Source of the DNA: Cladophialophora immunda | Taxonomy: Eukaryota; Ascomycota; Eurotiomycetes; Chaetothyriales; Herpotrichiellaceae | Assembly (NCBI RefSeq): GCF_000835495.1 | Contig: NW_015622546.1 | Coordinates: forward strand, 2,482,883 to 2,546,882 | Direction of reading: 5' to 3' | DNA: 64,000 bases | Shown here: in pieces, positions 21,476 to 32,748 of the stretch | How positions within the stretch are numbered: the first letter of the stretch is position 1 | Layout of the letters: each line of letters begins with the position of its first letter | Program-made: the position numbers and the translations under genes | The notes under the pieces: generated by a model | Told to the model about the DNA's origin: nothing | The model's database searches: none | The model's input: only the letters and a program-made list of their open reading frames with translations

Positions 21476-22236
21476 ATTGTCGCCTCCGGAAGAACACTGC
21501 TAAAAGGGTGTTGCTGTTGGTCAGTGGCGGCGAGTTGAAATGGTTGTCAAGCGGGCAGTGCTGTACCTCGTGCACATGAGAGATAATAATATCAGAACTA
21601 GAACAAAGGATAGCTTTGCACGCGAGGACAGTGAATAACAAGACACGGTGCTTGGTGATCACGTCGTCGAACTCCCTCACCATCCCTGCGACAGCCTCGA
21701 GCGCGTTATTTGGTGGCCAACTGACGTCATCTTTCATAGTTAGTCATCATCCCTACGGAAGAAATGGATGATCCAGACCGATCAGATGTTCTGCGGCCTT
21801 GCCCTTATTGCAGCCTCTCTCTCTCCACAAACAACCTGCCTACGGCACCTCTGTGCATGCAGTGATCACGACTGACGCCTCGTCCCCTCTCGTCACCTGT
21901 CTTCGAGTTGGAATGCGCTCTAGGAATGAGATTGCTTCCCTCTTGAACTTGCAGTGACTGGATCCCACACACTACTCGTGCCATCCTCTCCAGCGAACCT
22001 CGACTTGCCCTCATTCCCTCCTTTCGCCGTCGCCCCAAGGAATCGATCTGGTAGGAAGTTGTGAGGAGAAGGAACAATACCAAGCACACAAATCCCTGCA
22101 AGGAAGAAGGCTAGGCTGATCCTCATCCGCGACTGTCGTCTCGGCATAGCCTTTCATCCTCTGGACCAGTCTCTACAGCCGCTCCGTGAAGCGATATCAC
22201 TCCAGGTTTCAGTGGAGAGAAACATACTACCCAAAC
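21476..22236. promoter_or_regulatory. Divergent promoter region, cupin and CUL1
   Basis: 761 bases between divergent starts. A full palindromic CRE, TGACGTCA, lies at 21722-21729 (separate entry). A frame at 21246-21737 was considered and rejected as a gene. Confidence 0.5.
21722..21729. promoter_or_regulatory. CRE/ATF consensus TGACGTCA
   Basis: Exact palindromic CRE, 247 bases upstream of the cupin start codon and 508 bases upstream of CUL1. In fungi AtfA-type bZIP factors, which act with Hog1, bind this sequence. About one such 8-mer is expected by chance in 64 kb, so the promoter position is suggestive only. Confidence 0.4.
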
Positions 22237-24724
22237 ATGGCACCCACAACCGGCACGGCCTCGAACCCGGCGATGCGGGCACGAGACGATCTTGATTCTA
22301 CGTAAGGATGACAGGACAATGGAAGCTGAACACCCTGTTAACTGTCTGTAGGTGGACGTATCTCGAGAAGAATGTCAACAACGTAATGACCAAGTTGCAA
22401 GAGGGTCTCGATATGAAGACATACATGTTCGCCAAAGCATCTTCCTTTGTTGCAGGTAATACTCTTGCTGACCCGATGCCAGGGGCGTGTATACCGCAGT
22501 GCACAATTTCTGTACTTCGCAGAAGGCAGCCACGAATCAAGGTCAGGCAGGCTCGCCAGGGACCTTAAGTCCCGTTCATCGCGGCGCTCATCTTCTCGGT
22601 GAAGAGCTTTACACTCTCCTTGGTCAATATCTCACGGCACATCTCCGTGATGTCTTAGCCGCCTCCGAATCACACACAGACGAGGCACTCTTGGCTTTCT
22701 ACATTCGAGAATGGAAACGTTATACCGACGCTGCAAAATACAACAACCACCTCTTCAGATACCTAAATCGACACTGGGTGAAGCGAGAAATCGACGAAGG
22801 CAAGAAGAACGTCTACGATGTCTACACTCTGCACCTGGTCAAGTGGAAGGAGGACTTCTTCAAGGCGGTGGAGGGCAAGGTCATGGATGCGGTCTTGAGA
22901 CTGGTTGAGAAGCAGCGCAACGGCGAGACTATTGATCAGATGCAGATCAAGGCGATTGTCGATTCCTTTGTCTCGCTCGGCTTGGACGAGCTTGACAGCA
23001 CCAAGTCCACCCTAGACGTCTATCGCATGTACTTCGAACGTCCATTTATTGCCGCCACCAAAGAATACTACACCAATGAATCCCGACGGTTTGTGGCAGA
23101 GAACAGCGTCGTCGAATACATGAAGAAGGCGGAAGCAAGACTCGAAGAAGAGAAGGAGCGTGTAGGCCTCTACCTGCACCCCGACATCATGAAGAAACTC
23201 ATGGAAACGTGCAACGAAGCCCTCATCAGTGCCCACTCCGTACTGCTGCGGGATGAATTTCAGGTGCTGCTCGACAACGAGCGTACGGAGGACCTTGCCC
23301 GGATGTACAAACTCCTATCCAGAATTAAAGATGGACTGGACCCTCTGAGAACCCGCTTTGAGAGCCATGTCCGGAAAGCCGGTATCGCAGCTGTTGAGAA
23401 AGTTGCGGCCCAAGGAGACGGCTTCGAACCCAAAGTCTATGTCGACGCATTGCTCGAAATCCATGGCAAATATCAACAACTCGTTAACGTCGCTTTTACC
23501 GGAGAGTCTGAGTTTGTGCGGTCGCTCGATAATGCTTGCCAGGAATTTGTCAACCACAACCAAGTTTGCAAAACCAACTCGACTCGGTCACCCGAACTAC
23601 TTGCCAAATACGCTGATCAACTCCTCAAGAAAGGCGCCAAGGCGGCCGACGAGTCTGAGCTTGAAGAACTCCTTGTACAAATCATGGTTGTGTTCAAATA
23701 CATTGAGGACAAGGATGTATTCCAGAAGTTCTACTCCCGGATGCTGGCCAAGCGTCTTGTGCACACAAGCTCTGTATCAGACGATGCGGAAACGAGCATG
23801 ATCAGTAAACTGAAAGAGGCATGTGGTTATGAGTACACCAACAAGCTTCAGAGGATGTTCCAAGACGTTCAAATTTCCAAGGATCTCAATACTGCCTACA
23901 AAGACTGGCATGACAAGATTCTCGAGGACAGTGACGAGAAGAGGACCGTCGACTCCACATTCCAAATCTTGGGAACCGGTTTTTGGCCTCTCAATGCTCC
24001 CAACACTCCATTTGCCCCTCCTACCGAAATTAACAAAGCCATCGAGTCGTTTACCAGATTCTACGACCAGAAACATAATGGCCGCAAGTTGACATGGTTA
24101 TGGCAGTTGTGCAAAGGCGAAATCCGAGCCAACTACATCAAGAGTCAGAAAGTGCCATACACCTTCCAAGTTTCGACCTACCAGATGGCCATCCTTCTTC
24201 TATTTAACGAGTCGGACAAATTGGATTATTCGGAGATCAAAGAACTTACCAAGTTGACGGATGAAACAATTGAACCCGCAATTGGCATCCTGTGCAAAGC
24301 CCGCGTCTTGAACACGACACCGGATGACGGCAAACCCGCGCCCGGCACTAGTTATTCGCTGAACCACAACTTCAAGAACAAGAAGGTCAAGATTAACCTG
24401 AACATTACTGTCAAGTCCGAACAGAAGGTAGAGTCCGAAGACACTCACAAGACAATTGAGGAGGACCGAAAACTGTTGCTCCAGGTACGTGCTTTCGAGT
24501 TCTCTTTTGAATTTGCGACCGCCTAACTCTGCCAGGCTGTGATCGTTCGTATTATGAAAGGTCGCAAAAAGCTCAAGCATGTCCATCTGGTTGAGGAAGT
24601 CATCAACCAAGTCCGGAACCGGTTCCCCCCCAAGATTTCCGATATTAAGAAAAACATCGACGCCCTTATGGAGAAAGACTACATTGAACGTTTGGACAAT
24701 GATGAATTGGCTTACATCGCATGA
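22237..24724 (+). CDS. cul1: Cullin-1, scaffold of SCF ubiquitin ligases
   Basis: Scaffold linking Skp1/F-box substrate adaptors to the Rbx1-E2 module. Exons 22237-22301, 22352-22426, 22483-24484, 24536-24724 give 776 residues. The N-terminal helical repeats include WTYLEKNVNNVM and YTAVHNFCTS, typical of CUL1. The cullin homology domain contains VVFKYIEDKDVFQKFYSRML. The C-terminal winged helix carries the neddylation site, Lys about 722 in VRIMKGRKKLKH, and ends in NDELAYIA, the usual cullin terminus. Intron 2 has an unusual donor (GTTCGC), but its branch sequence and the restored TYMGVYTAVHN junction support it. As I recall, the A. nidulans culA gene lies near ganB and hogA too. Confidence 0.97.
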
Positions 24725-26100
24725 GTCATGCACTTGTTGTGCACGACGGCTCTCTCCTGAAAGGCGGATCTATTGGTTATCCTCGGGCAGAGAAGACGTC
24801 CCTCTCGCTCATTTTTCTTTCTTATTGCAAAATTCAGCCGGGGCATTCAGCACTCGATACGGGGTGAGTTAGGGCGAATGGGACCGAGGGATCTTTGACG
24901 GGTCCGTTGACGGATGAATCCACCTTATCAATGGGGTGGTATGGATATCAGCATTGCGTGGCGGTGCAGCGGAGTGCGTTGCTTTCTCTCTCAGTTTTCT
25001 CTTACGGTCATCAGTCAAACTCCTACGAGCGTTCTTAAAGAGAGGACAAAGAAGACAGCTGATGGGACATGAATTCGATGGAATGACTTGACGATGCGTG
25101 CATATGAGCTCTTGAAAGTGTCCATAAGTCGACAGGAATAAATGGGTCGGGACTATGGGAAAGGCCTGGCGGAGGGTATCATGCGAGCAGTCGGTCTCAA
25201 AGGGCAACAACGGGCTTGTAACGGGGACGGTACTTAGTCTACGGTCGGTTGGTCGAGACAAGAAACGTTTGGTGCTGGTCATGTTTTTGCGCAAAGAGGC
25301 CCCTTGACGAGCAGTATGATGATGACAATGCCAAAGAAGACTCTCTCGTTTATCCAGGTCTCTAGCTCACAAGTAATCTTGGTCTTCGCCAGAACGCCTG
25401 CTCTGTTCTCTGTTTCCTTTGCCTTTCTTTGCCTCAACCCGACAGAAGCATGACTCCAGATGTAAGGGATATCCTGTCCTTATTAATAGTACTAACGCAT
25501 ATCTGATCCAGCGGCTACCTCGTCTCTGTGCAGTGACCTGCTAGATTCCGAGATGGCGTTCTATTCTCTGTCGGACTGTGCCGTGTTTTTCTCCTCGAGG
25601 CCTGTCCTGCCGTTGAGATATGTATTTTATGTGTGTGTGTGTCCATATGTATCTACTAGGTATGTCTACAGCCGGTGGCCCGCGGGATAAGGATGGGTAG
25701 GAATGGAGAAAGGAAACCCGAAAAAAACAACAACAAACAGGCCCAGGGCAAGATATCAATTGGAGGCATGTAGTAGGGCAGAAGTGTGGGCAGGTCCTGA
25801 GAGGAACATGGATTCCGCCTGGTGTGGTTTTTCGTTGGTCGTGTGGCATGGCATGGCGTGGCATGGCTTTCATTCACCCCCTCTACTTTCCTTCGAAGGC
25901 GCGTTGGTGGTTTGTCCCGGGCTGCTAGCACACCACTTGAAGACGCATCGATCTCGTTCGTTTGGTCTTGGGATTCCCCTCGACTTGGGATTCGACGTGC
26001 AGCCTGTGCTTGAAGGGCGTCGCGCCATTCCATTCCAATGCCTTGCGCGTCAACCACTCCCATGCTCTACCCTCGGATTGGATATCTGCCCTTTTCATCC
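24725..26100. other. Convergent intergenic region, CUL1 and Avl9-like genes
   Basis: 1.4 kb with no supported gene. It contains a (GT)6 run at 25631-25642 and a short GGCAT-rich tandem array at 25844-25867. Confidence 0.5.
25844..25867. repeat. Short GGCAT pentamer array
   Basis: Four imperfect GGCAT/GGCGT units in tandem downstream of the Avl9-like gene. Confidence 0.75.
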
Positions 26101-28910
26101 TCAACCACCACCGCCGCCACCTCCTCCTCCTCCAGCCTCGTTCGCTCCAGGGGCACTCTGGGACGCCCCCTTGCCTTGCTGAGACTGCTGTATCCGTTCC
26201 CTCGCCCAGGAACCCCAGCCGCTCAGGTAGGCCCCCGCCCGAACCGCGCCCTCGCGCGCCGAAGCCTGGATCTGCGAGGCGTCGACGCGCGGGGCCCGGT
26301 CACGGAGGGATGCCGTCCAGTTCGAGCCGGCCGGGACTGTCGACGTGCCGCCGCTGCCACTGCCACTGCCGGTGGATGAGGCGGGAGGTGAGACAGGCCG
26401 GGCCTTGGATCCGGGTTCACCACCGGTGGCCTCGACGACCATCCAACTCGAGTTTGAACTCGCACTCGACAGGGCCACGGCGGGTTTTGTCGTCGTCGTC
26501 GTCGCAGGGTCCTGGTTGGGCTCTTTGCTTTCCCCGTCTCCGCTGGCCCTCGTGATGCTGTGGCTGCCGCTTGATCGCTTGGTCGCCCGCTGCTGCGCTC
26601 TCTGCTCCCTCGCGCGTTCCACCTCGGCCCAAAACCTCGCCATCCCGGCTTCCACCCTCTCGCGCCCGCTCTGCAGCGTGCGGCCCAGTTGTTCCCTCCC
26701 CTCCCGCACCCTCTCGTCAAGGTGGAGATCGGCCATCCCGCGGGCCACCCTCCTCTGCAGATCTTCCACGGTCAAACCCCCGCCGGTCGGGTGCCGCGGC
26801 TCGATGATGTCGAAGATGCGGTTGCCGCGCGTGAGGCGGTCGAAGAGGGCGAAGTTGTTGGTCGACCGCCACATGGCGAGGAATTCGGGGTTGAAGTCCG
26901 ACGCCGTGTCGCCCGGTTCGGGCAAGTTCTCAATGTTCGCGACCGAGGCCGGGATGCTGTTCTCCGAGACGGATTCATGGTAGACTTGATATGCCATGCT
27001 GCTGAGCAGGGAGAGGATGTATTCTTCAAACTGCATGCGGATCGCGTCTTCGGACCCTGCGTAGCCCATGTTTCTCGGCCGACTCGGGTTTTCTGGATCC
27101 CACGTGTCCAGAACTGTCTGGGTGATGTAGTCGATCCACCGACGATCCGCTGCACTCAGGACAAGGGCGGTGCGCAAAGAAGGCGAAGTCATGGTCATGG
27201 AGTTGGACTCGTCCAGATTGATGAGAATGTCACTGTACTTTTCTTTCTGCTGGAGAAGGAGGCTGTTGGTGGAACCGACGACATAGGATTTTGTGTCGTA
27301 GTCGGCGAGAATGTCGAGTTGTTGCAGGGGAGTGTATGGGCCAAAGATTGAGCCCTAATGTGATCGAGCGATGGAGATGGTCAGCTCGGGGTGAAGAGAT
27401 GAAGTTAAAGGTTGGGCAGAGATATCATCTAACCCCCTACACACTACTCACCTTCCCGAATATTTGCAACGGCAGGCCCATGAATGCTAATACTGCAACC
27501 CACGTTAGCGGCTATCCTTCATTGTGAATAGCGGTCCTTGGATCAATCAACATACATGAACCCCTATCGCCGGTTCTCAAGCTGGTCGCCTTCTGCACGT
27601 TCTGTGCGTAAGTATCCAGGCTCGGATCTGCTGCGTCTTGCAAGTTTGCAATGAGTCCGGGAATAAGCGAGACCAGGGCGAACTGCATCATGCACAGCCT
27701 TTCACACTTGGAGCCAAAGAAGAGCATCTGCAACAGAAAGGGACAACATGTGAGCACGATGGACAGTGAGCATCGGATGGTCGACAAGATTTATGTTCGA
27801 GAACGAGGGGGGAGGGGAGGAATGGTGTCAAAGATAGCAGAAATCTCACCTTCCGTTGCAGTAGGAGACATTTGACCAGAGCCAAGGTCTGGTGTCTAAA
27901 CTCATATATCAGTTCTCGGAGGGAGAGACCTATAAGCATCCCGATATCAGTGCCGCGTAAAGCCAAGCCCCGGCATCCCATCCAGGCCTTTGTGTCGCCA
28001 AATGAAGGTGCCGGAAGACAAGAACAGCGCAAAGGTCGACCACATACCGAAATGATGGTCCTTCCCATCCTCATGCGTGGGCGGGGCTCTGAGTAGACTC
28101 TCCTGAAATTCCTGCATGGCGCAAACGATCAGCATTTGCTTTCCGCATCAACTCAACCCGAATGTTCGACGGCCGGCGTGACGGGCACTCACCCACCTTC
28201 AAAATCGAGATATCTGAAAAATCTCTATCTCACAAATTAGTCTCTCTCGTACCACCAATCGCACTGGCTACACCGCTCCCTCAATGGAACGGGGCAACGA
28301 CGGACGGATGCACACTGGTTAGGCAAGGAGTCCGACTTACTCCTGTGCAAACCAGGCTGCCGTCACGATCCCCAGTCTTTCCCTTAGTTCCCCCATGCCT
28401 CTCGCGGTGGGCGAGATGACGACAACGGCCTTCTGGACCGTCGACCGGGTCACGTCCACGGAGCGACGCTTGAGTTTCTCCGCCCGGATCTGCCGCGTGC
28501 ACGAGATGCCGAAAAGACTCGTGGCAGCGCTCGTCACCGCACCCGTTCCGCGCGAATTCGCCTCGGAACTCGATGGGGCCTCGGTGAGATCTGAGCCTGG
28601 GCGCCGATTGTCGAGCAGGGTGAAATAACTGAACTCCTCTGCCATGGCGTGAGCGCCGTCGGAGAGCGCCATGAACGGCAACAACGACCAGTCGTTGAGT
28701 TTGGCCAGGTTCTCGCCATCGCTGTGCACCCAAAACTCGACCTCTGGGCCACTTTATCCACCTGTCTGTCAGCCAAACGAAACAATACCTTTCGTATAGA
28801 ACGTGCAGCAGAGTGGGGAACGGGCCAATTTGAGTTTTGGGCAAAGGGATTGAAACGTACCGAGCGTGGTGGAAGTCGACGACAGCGACCTGAGGCGTAA
28901 TGGTTGTCAT
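26101..28910 (-). CDS. avl9: Avl9-family (DENN-like) late secretory pathway protein
   Basis: Member of the Avl9 family, DENN-related proteins acting in exocytic traffic from Golgi or endosomes. Eight minus-strand exons: 28910-28861, 28751-28341, 28224-28197, 28111-28048, 27929-27850, 27727-27556, 27492-27452, 27354-26101; total 699 residues. The spliced protein starts MTTITPQVAVVDFHHARGPE, then SLFGISCTRQIRAEKL, VTRSTVQKAVVVIS, LREKLG-type text, and the core from SLRELIYEFRHQTLALVKCL to GSIFGPYTPLQQLDILADY and LINLDESN. The C-terminal ~190 residues are Ser/Gly-rich and end in an uninterrupted poly-Gly run of about 11. Family membership is clear from the N-terminal two thirds; distinction from the related Anr2 group is less certain. 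Confidence 0.87.
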
Positions 28911-29517
28911 ATTGCGGCTGAAAACAGTATGTTATGCATCTCAAGAGCAGGACAGGTCGAGAGGCTGTAACTTTACCACACCTCGTGGGGTCAGAGACGC
29001 AGCGCACCTGTATCTAGTGGACGTACAGAAAACAAAGAGGATCCCCGTTTCCGCTGAGGAATGATAGAGTCTACGCCGGTCTCGGATTTTAGTTACTCCG
29101 ATGTGACGGGCTCCGCGCTTGGCACCGCCGCCGCGATGGAGGGCGGAAGCCTCCGTTGTTCCCTTGTGCATCCTACTCCTGCATCCTTGAACTCTCACTA
29201 TCTCACAACGGAAGATCGGCGGGAGTATACGTTTATATCACAAGATCGTGTGCCTTCCTGCGTGCTCGAGAATCATAACTGTGTTTCACTAAGGTCATCA
29301 CCACGCTCCGTTGCCCTCTATCTTCCGCCCTCCTGCCCTGGGTGGAAATTCCAGAGTGCTATGTTAAAGGGTTGACTATGCTGTATCCATTCTTTTCCCG
29401 CAATCCCAAGTCTTAAAGGGGGTTTGGTCCAATGCCTTGGTAAGGTGAATGCTCTTCCCGCCTTCATTATTGATTTGATATCTAAAGAACGAACAGCCTT
29501 GAAGTCTTCGGCTAGGT
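28911..29517. other. Intergenic region
   Basis: Between the Avl9-like start and the glycogen phosphorylase stop (both -), so it should hold the Avl9-like promoter. No gene or clear repeat is seen. Confidence 0.45.
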
Positions 29518-32500
29518 CTAGGTATCAAGTCCAGTTCGTGCTCTAACCTCCTTCTCATCCTTGACATCGAGAGGTTCAATGTTCCAGATCGTATCAGCAT
29601 ACTCGTTGATGCAGCGGTCTAAACATCAGGTTAGCCTACCATCGACGATGGGATGGGAATTTGTGCAAGCTGGACGTACCCGACGTGAAGAATCCCATCC
29701 TGGCCACGCTCATGATCGACTTGGTAACCCAGGAGTCCTGGTCTTTGTATGCCTCGTCGATGAGATCTTGGGTCTGGCAGTAACTGTTGAAGTCATCGCT
29801 CACTGTACAATCATTTCATCAGCCTATGATCCGCCATTCGAGCTCAAAGACGGTCTCACCAAGGTAATAGTCGCCGTGCTCCACAATGGCACTGATGAGG
29901 GCACCAAAAGCGGCCTCGTCACCGAAAGTGCCCTTCTTGATGCATTCAAACACTTTCAGAAGCTCAGGGTTGACTTGGTAATTGCCGTAGAAGTGGTGGT
30001 GTCGCAAATCCTCCACGTCCTCGGACAGATTGCCAAACAAGAAGATGTTCTGTTCTCCGATTTCGCGAGTGATTTCAATGTTCGCCCCATCGAGTGTGCC
30101 AATGATCAGACCGCCATTCAGCACAAATTTCATATTGCTAGTGCCCGAGGCCTCGGTACCAGCGGTGGAGATGTGTTCACTGATGTCTGAAGCTGGAATG
30201 ATGATCTCTGCCTTGCTGACATTGTAGTCTGCCACAAAGACCACCTTCAGCAAATCGCCAACATCGGGATCTTTGTTGACCACTTCTCCAACCTTGTTGA
30301 TCAGATGGATGATGGTCTTGGCCATCCAGTAGCCTGGGGCGGCTTTGCCACCAAAGATGGACACCTTGGGCGAGACCTTCTTGCGCTCCTCAGGCGTCAT
30401 CGCCTTGATCGCCAGGTAACGATGAATCACGCCGAAAATATTGAGTTGCTGACGTTTGTACTCGTGGATTCGCTTGACTTGGATGTCAAAGAGGGCTTTG
30501 GGGTTGACACTCACCCCTGTGGTCTTCAGGATATGCTGGGCAAGTCGGACCTTGTTGGCGTACTTGATCTCCGCCCACTCCTTCTTGAACGCCTTGTCGT
30601 CAGCGAACGGCTCCAATTTGTTGAGTAGTGTCAAATCCTTCAGGAATTCATAGTTTCCGATCTTTGAAGCAATCAGTTCGGAAAGGCGTGGGTTTGCCTG
30701 GTGCAGCCATCGGCGGGGAGTGATGCCGTTGGTAACATTGGTGAATTTGTCCGGGCCATAGACTTTGACAAAGTCCTTGAAAATGGTCGTCTTGATCAAA
30801 TCCGAGTGGAGCTCGGCCACGCCATTGACCTTGTGGGAGCCAACAATTGCAAGGTAGGCCATCCGTATCATCTTGGGCTGTGACTCTTCAATGATGGAGA
30901 CTCGCGCCAACATATCGCGGTCCTTCGGGAAGCGCCGTTCGACAGACTGGAGGAAATAGAGATTGATATCGTATATAATCTGTTCCAGTATCTCGTATGT
31001 TAATAACGGTCTTTATAAGATGGGGTGCCTAAGGAAATGGGAAGCTACTAACCTGTAGATGCCGTGGCAGGAGATTCTGGATCAGAGGTACGGACCATTT
31101 CTCCAATGCTTCTGGCAAAACAGTGTGGTTGGTATAACCAAATGTCTTGGTGACAATGTTCCAGGCGGTGTCCCATTCGAGACCCTCCATGTCGATCAGA
31201 ATTCGCTGCAACTCGACAATGGCAAGCGTTGGATGCGTGTCATTTAGCTGAATGGCCACTTGTTCGGGGAATTCAGACCACTCGCGTTTGGTTTTTTTGA
31301 ATCTGCGGACGATATCGTGCAGAGACGCGGCACACCAGAAGTACTGTTGCTTCAAGCGGAGCTCCTTGCCCCTTTCGAGGTTGTCATTCGGGTACAGCAC
31401 AGCTGATATCGTTTCGGCACGCTGCTCGTCGGCCACGGCACTTTCGTACTCGCCAGAATTGAATTTGGAGAAGTCGAACTCGCCACTTGAGGCCTTGCTC
31501 GACCAAAGACGCAGATTGTTCACGGTCGGGGTCCCGTAGCCCGGAATGGGCACATCGTAAGCAGTCGCCGTGACGACCTCGCCGTCCTGCCAGGACACAA
31601 TCTGCTTACCCTCCTCATCTGTGAACTTGTTGACCCAACCATAGAACTGCACATCGACCGTGACGTCGTGTCTGGGGAACTCCCAAGGGTTGAAATCGAG
31701 CCAATAATCCGGAATTTCAACCTGATACCCATTCTCAATCTCTTGCTTGAAAATGCCGTATCGGTATCGGAGGCCGTAACCCCAAGCTGCGTAGTTCAAG
31801 GAGGCCAAGCTGTCGAGGAAACATGCAGCGAGTCGACCGAGACCTCCATTGCCCAAAGCCGCGTCGTGCTCCTGTTCAATGATGTCCTCAATGCGGAATC
31901 CGAGTTCTGCGAGACCGTCTAATCCCATGTCAGCGCGCTCAACACGGCGTCGTGGAGGATAACAAACCTTTGGCCACGCCTTTCAATCCAACGTTGAGCA
32001 TTGCATTATCCAGTGCTCTGCCCATCAAGAACTCGAGGGAGAGATCTTCCAAGCTTGTGAGCTACCACACTTCCACCACAGCGTTCCTAGGACTCACAGT
32101 AGATTCTCTTTTGGTCGACAAATGTCTGCCTCTGCTGAGTCTTGTTCCAATCAATGATCAGGCGATCGCGAAAGGCCAGCGAAGTCCCGGAGTATGCGGC
32201 CCTGCATGCCGGTCAGCGTGAGGAATTGTTCGTGCCAACAGAGCGGCATGACGTACAGCTCGTCGCAATTGAAGAGGGATCTCGCCAAAGTGGTTTCGAT
32301 ATGCTTGACACATTCTGCCTGTTGAGAGCGTCAGGCCGTTTGTCCTCGCCTAGAGAAGCTTCCGCTACTGACCTCAAACTCTTCTTTGCTAGTGAAAGGG
32401 CGCGGGGACTGTCCAATCCTGAGTTAGAAGTGGCACCGGCTTCGGGAGAACAGAGGATGGAGTTTACAAATTTTCTCCAGCTATTGTTGGAAAGACAGGT

Positions 32501-32748
32501 CAGCATGGCGTGTCCATCCGTGTGGCATTGGAACGGGGAGGGAGTACTCACGCCTCTCGCATGTGCTCTGGAATGCTTGACTCCACGGCCTTGATGTCGC
32601 CAGCTCCGAAGCCTGTGGCGGTTCTCTTGTGCTTGGGTCGAGTGAAGCCAGGGCCGACAGGGCCTATCAAGGTTGAAATAGGAGCGCCCGTCGAGGGTCT
32701 ACGCTCCCGCGGGGGTTGGGAAACTGCGGCGGCGGCTGCGGCGGCCAT
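29518..32748 (-). CDS. gph1: Glycogen phosphorylase
   Basis: PLP enzyme (GT35) releasing glucose-1-phosphate from glycogen in the cytosol. Ten exons: 32748-32552, 32480-32468, 32408-32373, 32318-32257, 32201-32098, 32045-31968, 31918-31053, 30979-29860, 29802-29680, 29618-29518; 899 residues. The second exon is only 13 bases. Spliced text matches the family throughout: [58 protein letters not shown], and the PLP site [15 protein letters not shown] with Lys about 736. The N-terminus has poly-Ala, then KRTATGF; Thr45 has Arg at -3 and aligns with the region of yeast Gph1 phosphorylated by PKA. Its neighbour GanB signals to PKA in other fungi. Confidence 0.97.

Noticed and set aside
21246..21737. 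163-codon frame upstream of and overlapping the cupin gene
   Set aside because: Overlaps the cupin in another frame; only about 60 codons look protein-like and no family is recognised.
26345..26983. 212-codon plus-strand frame
   Set aside because: Antisense to the GC-rich last exon of the Avl9-like gene.
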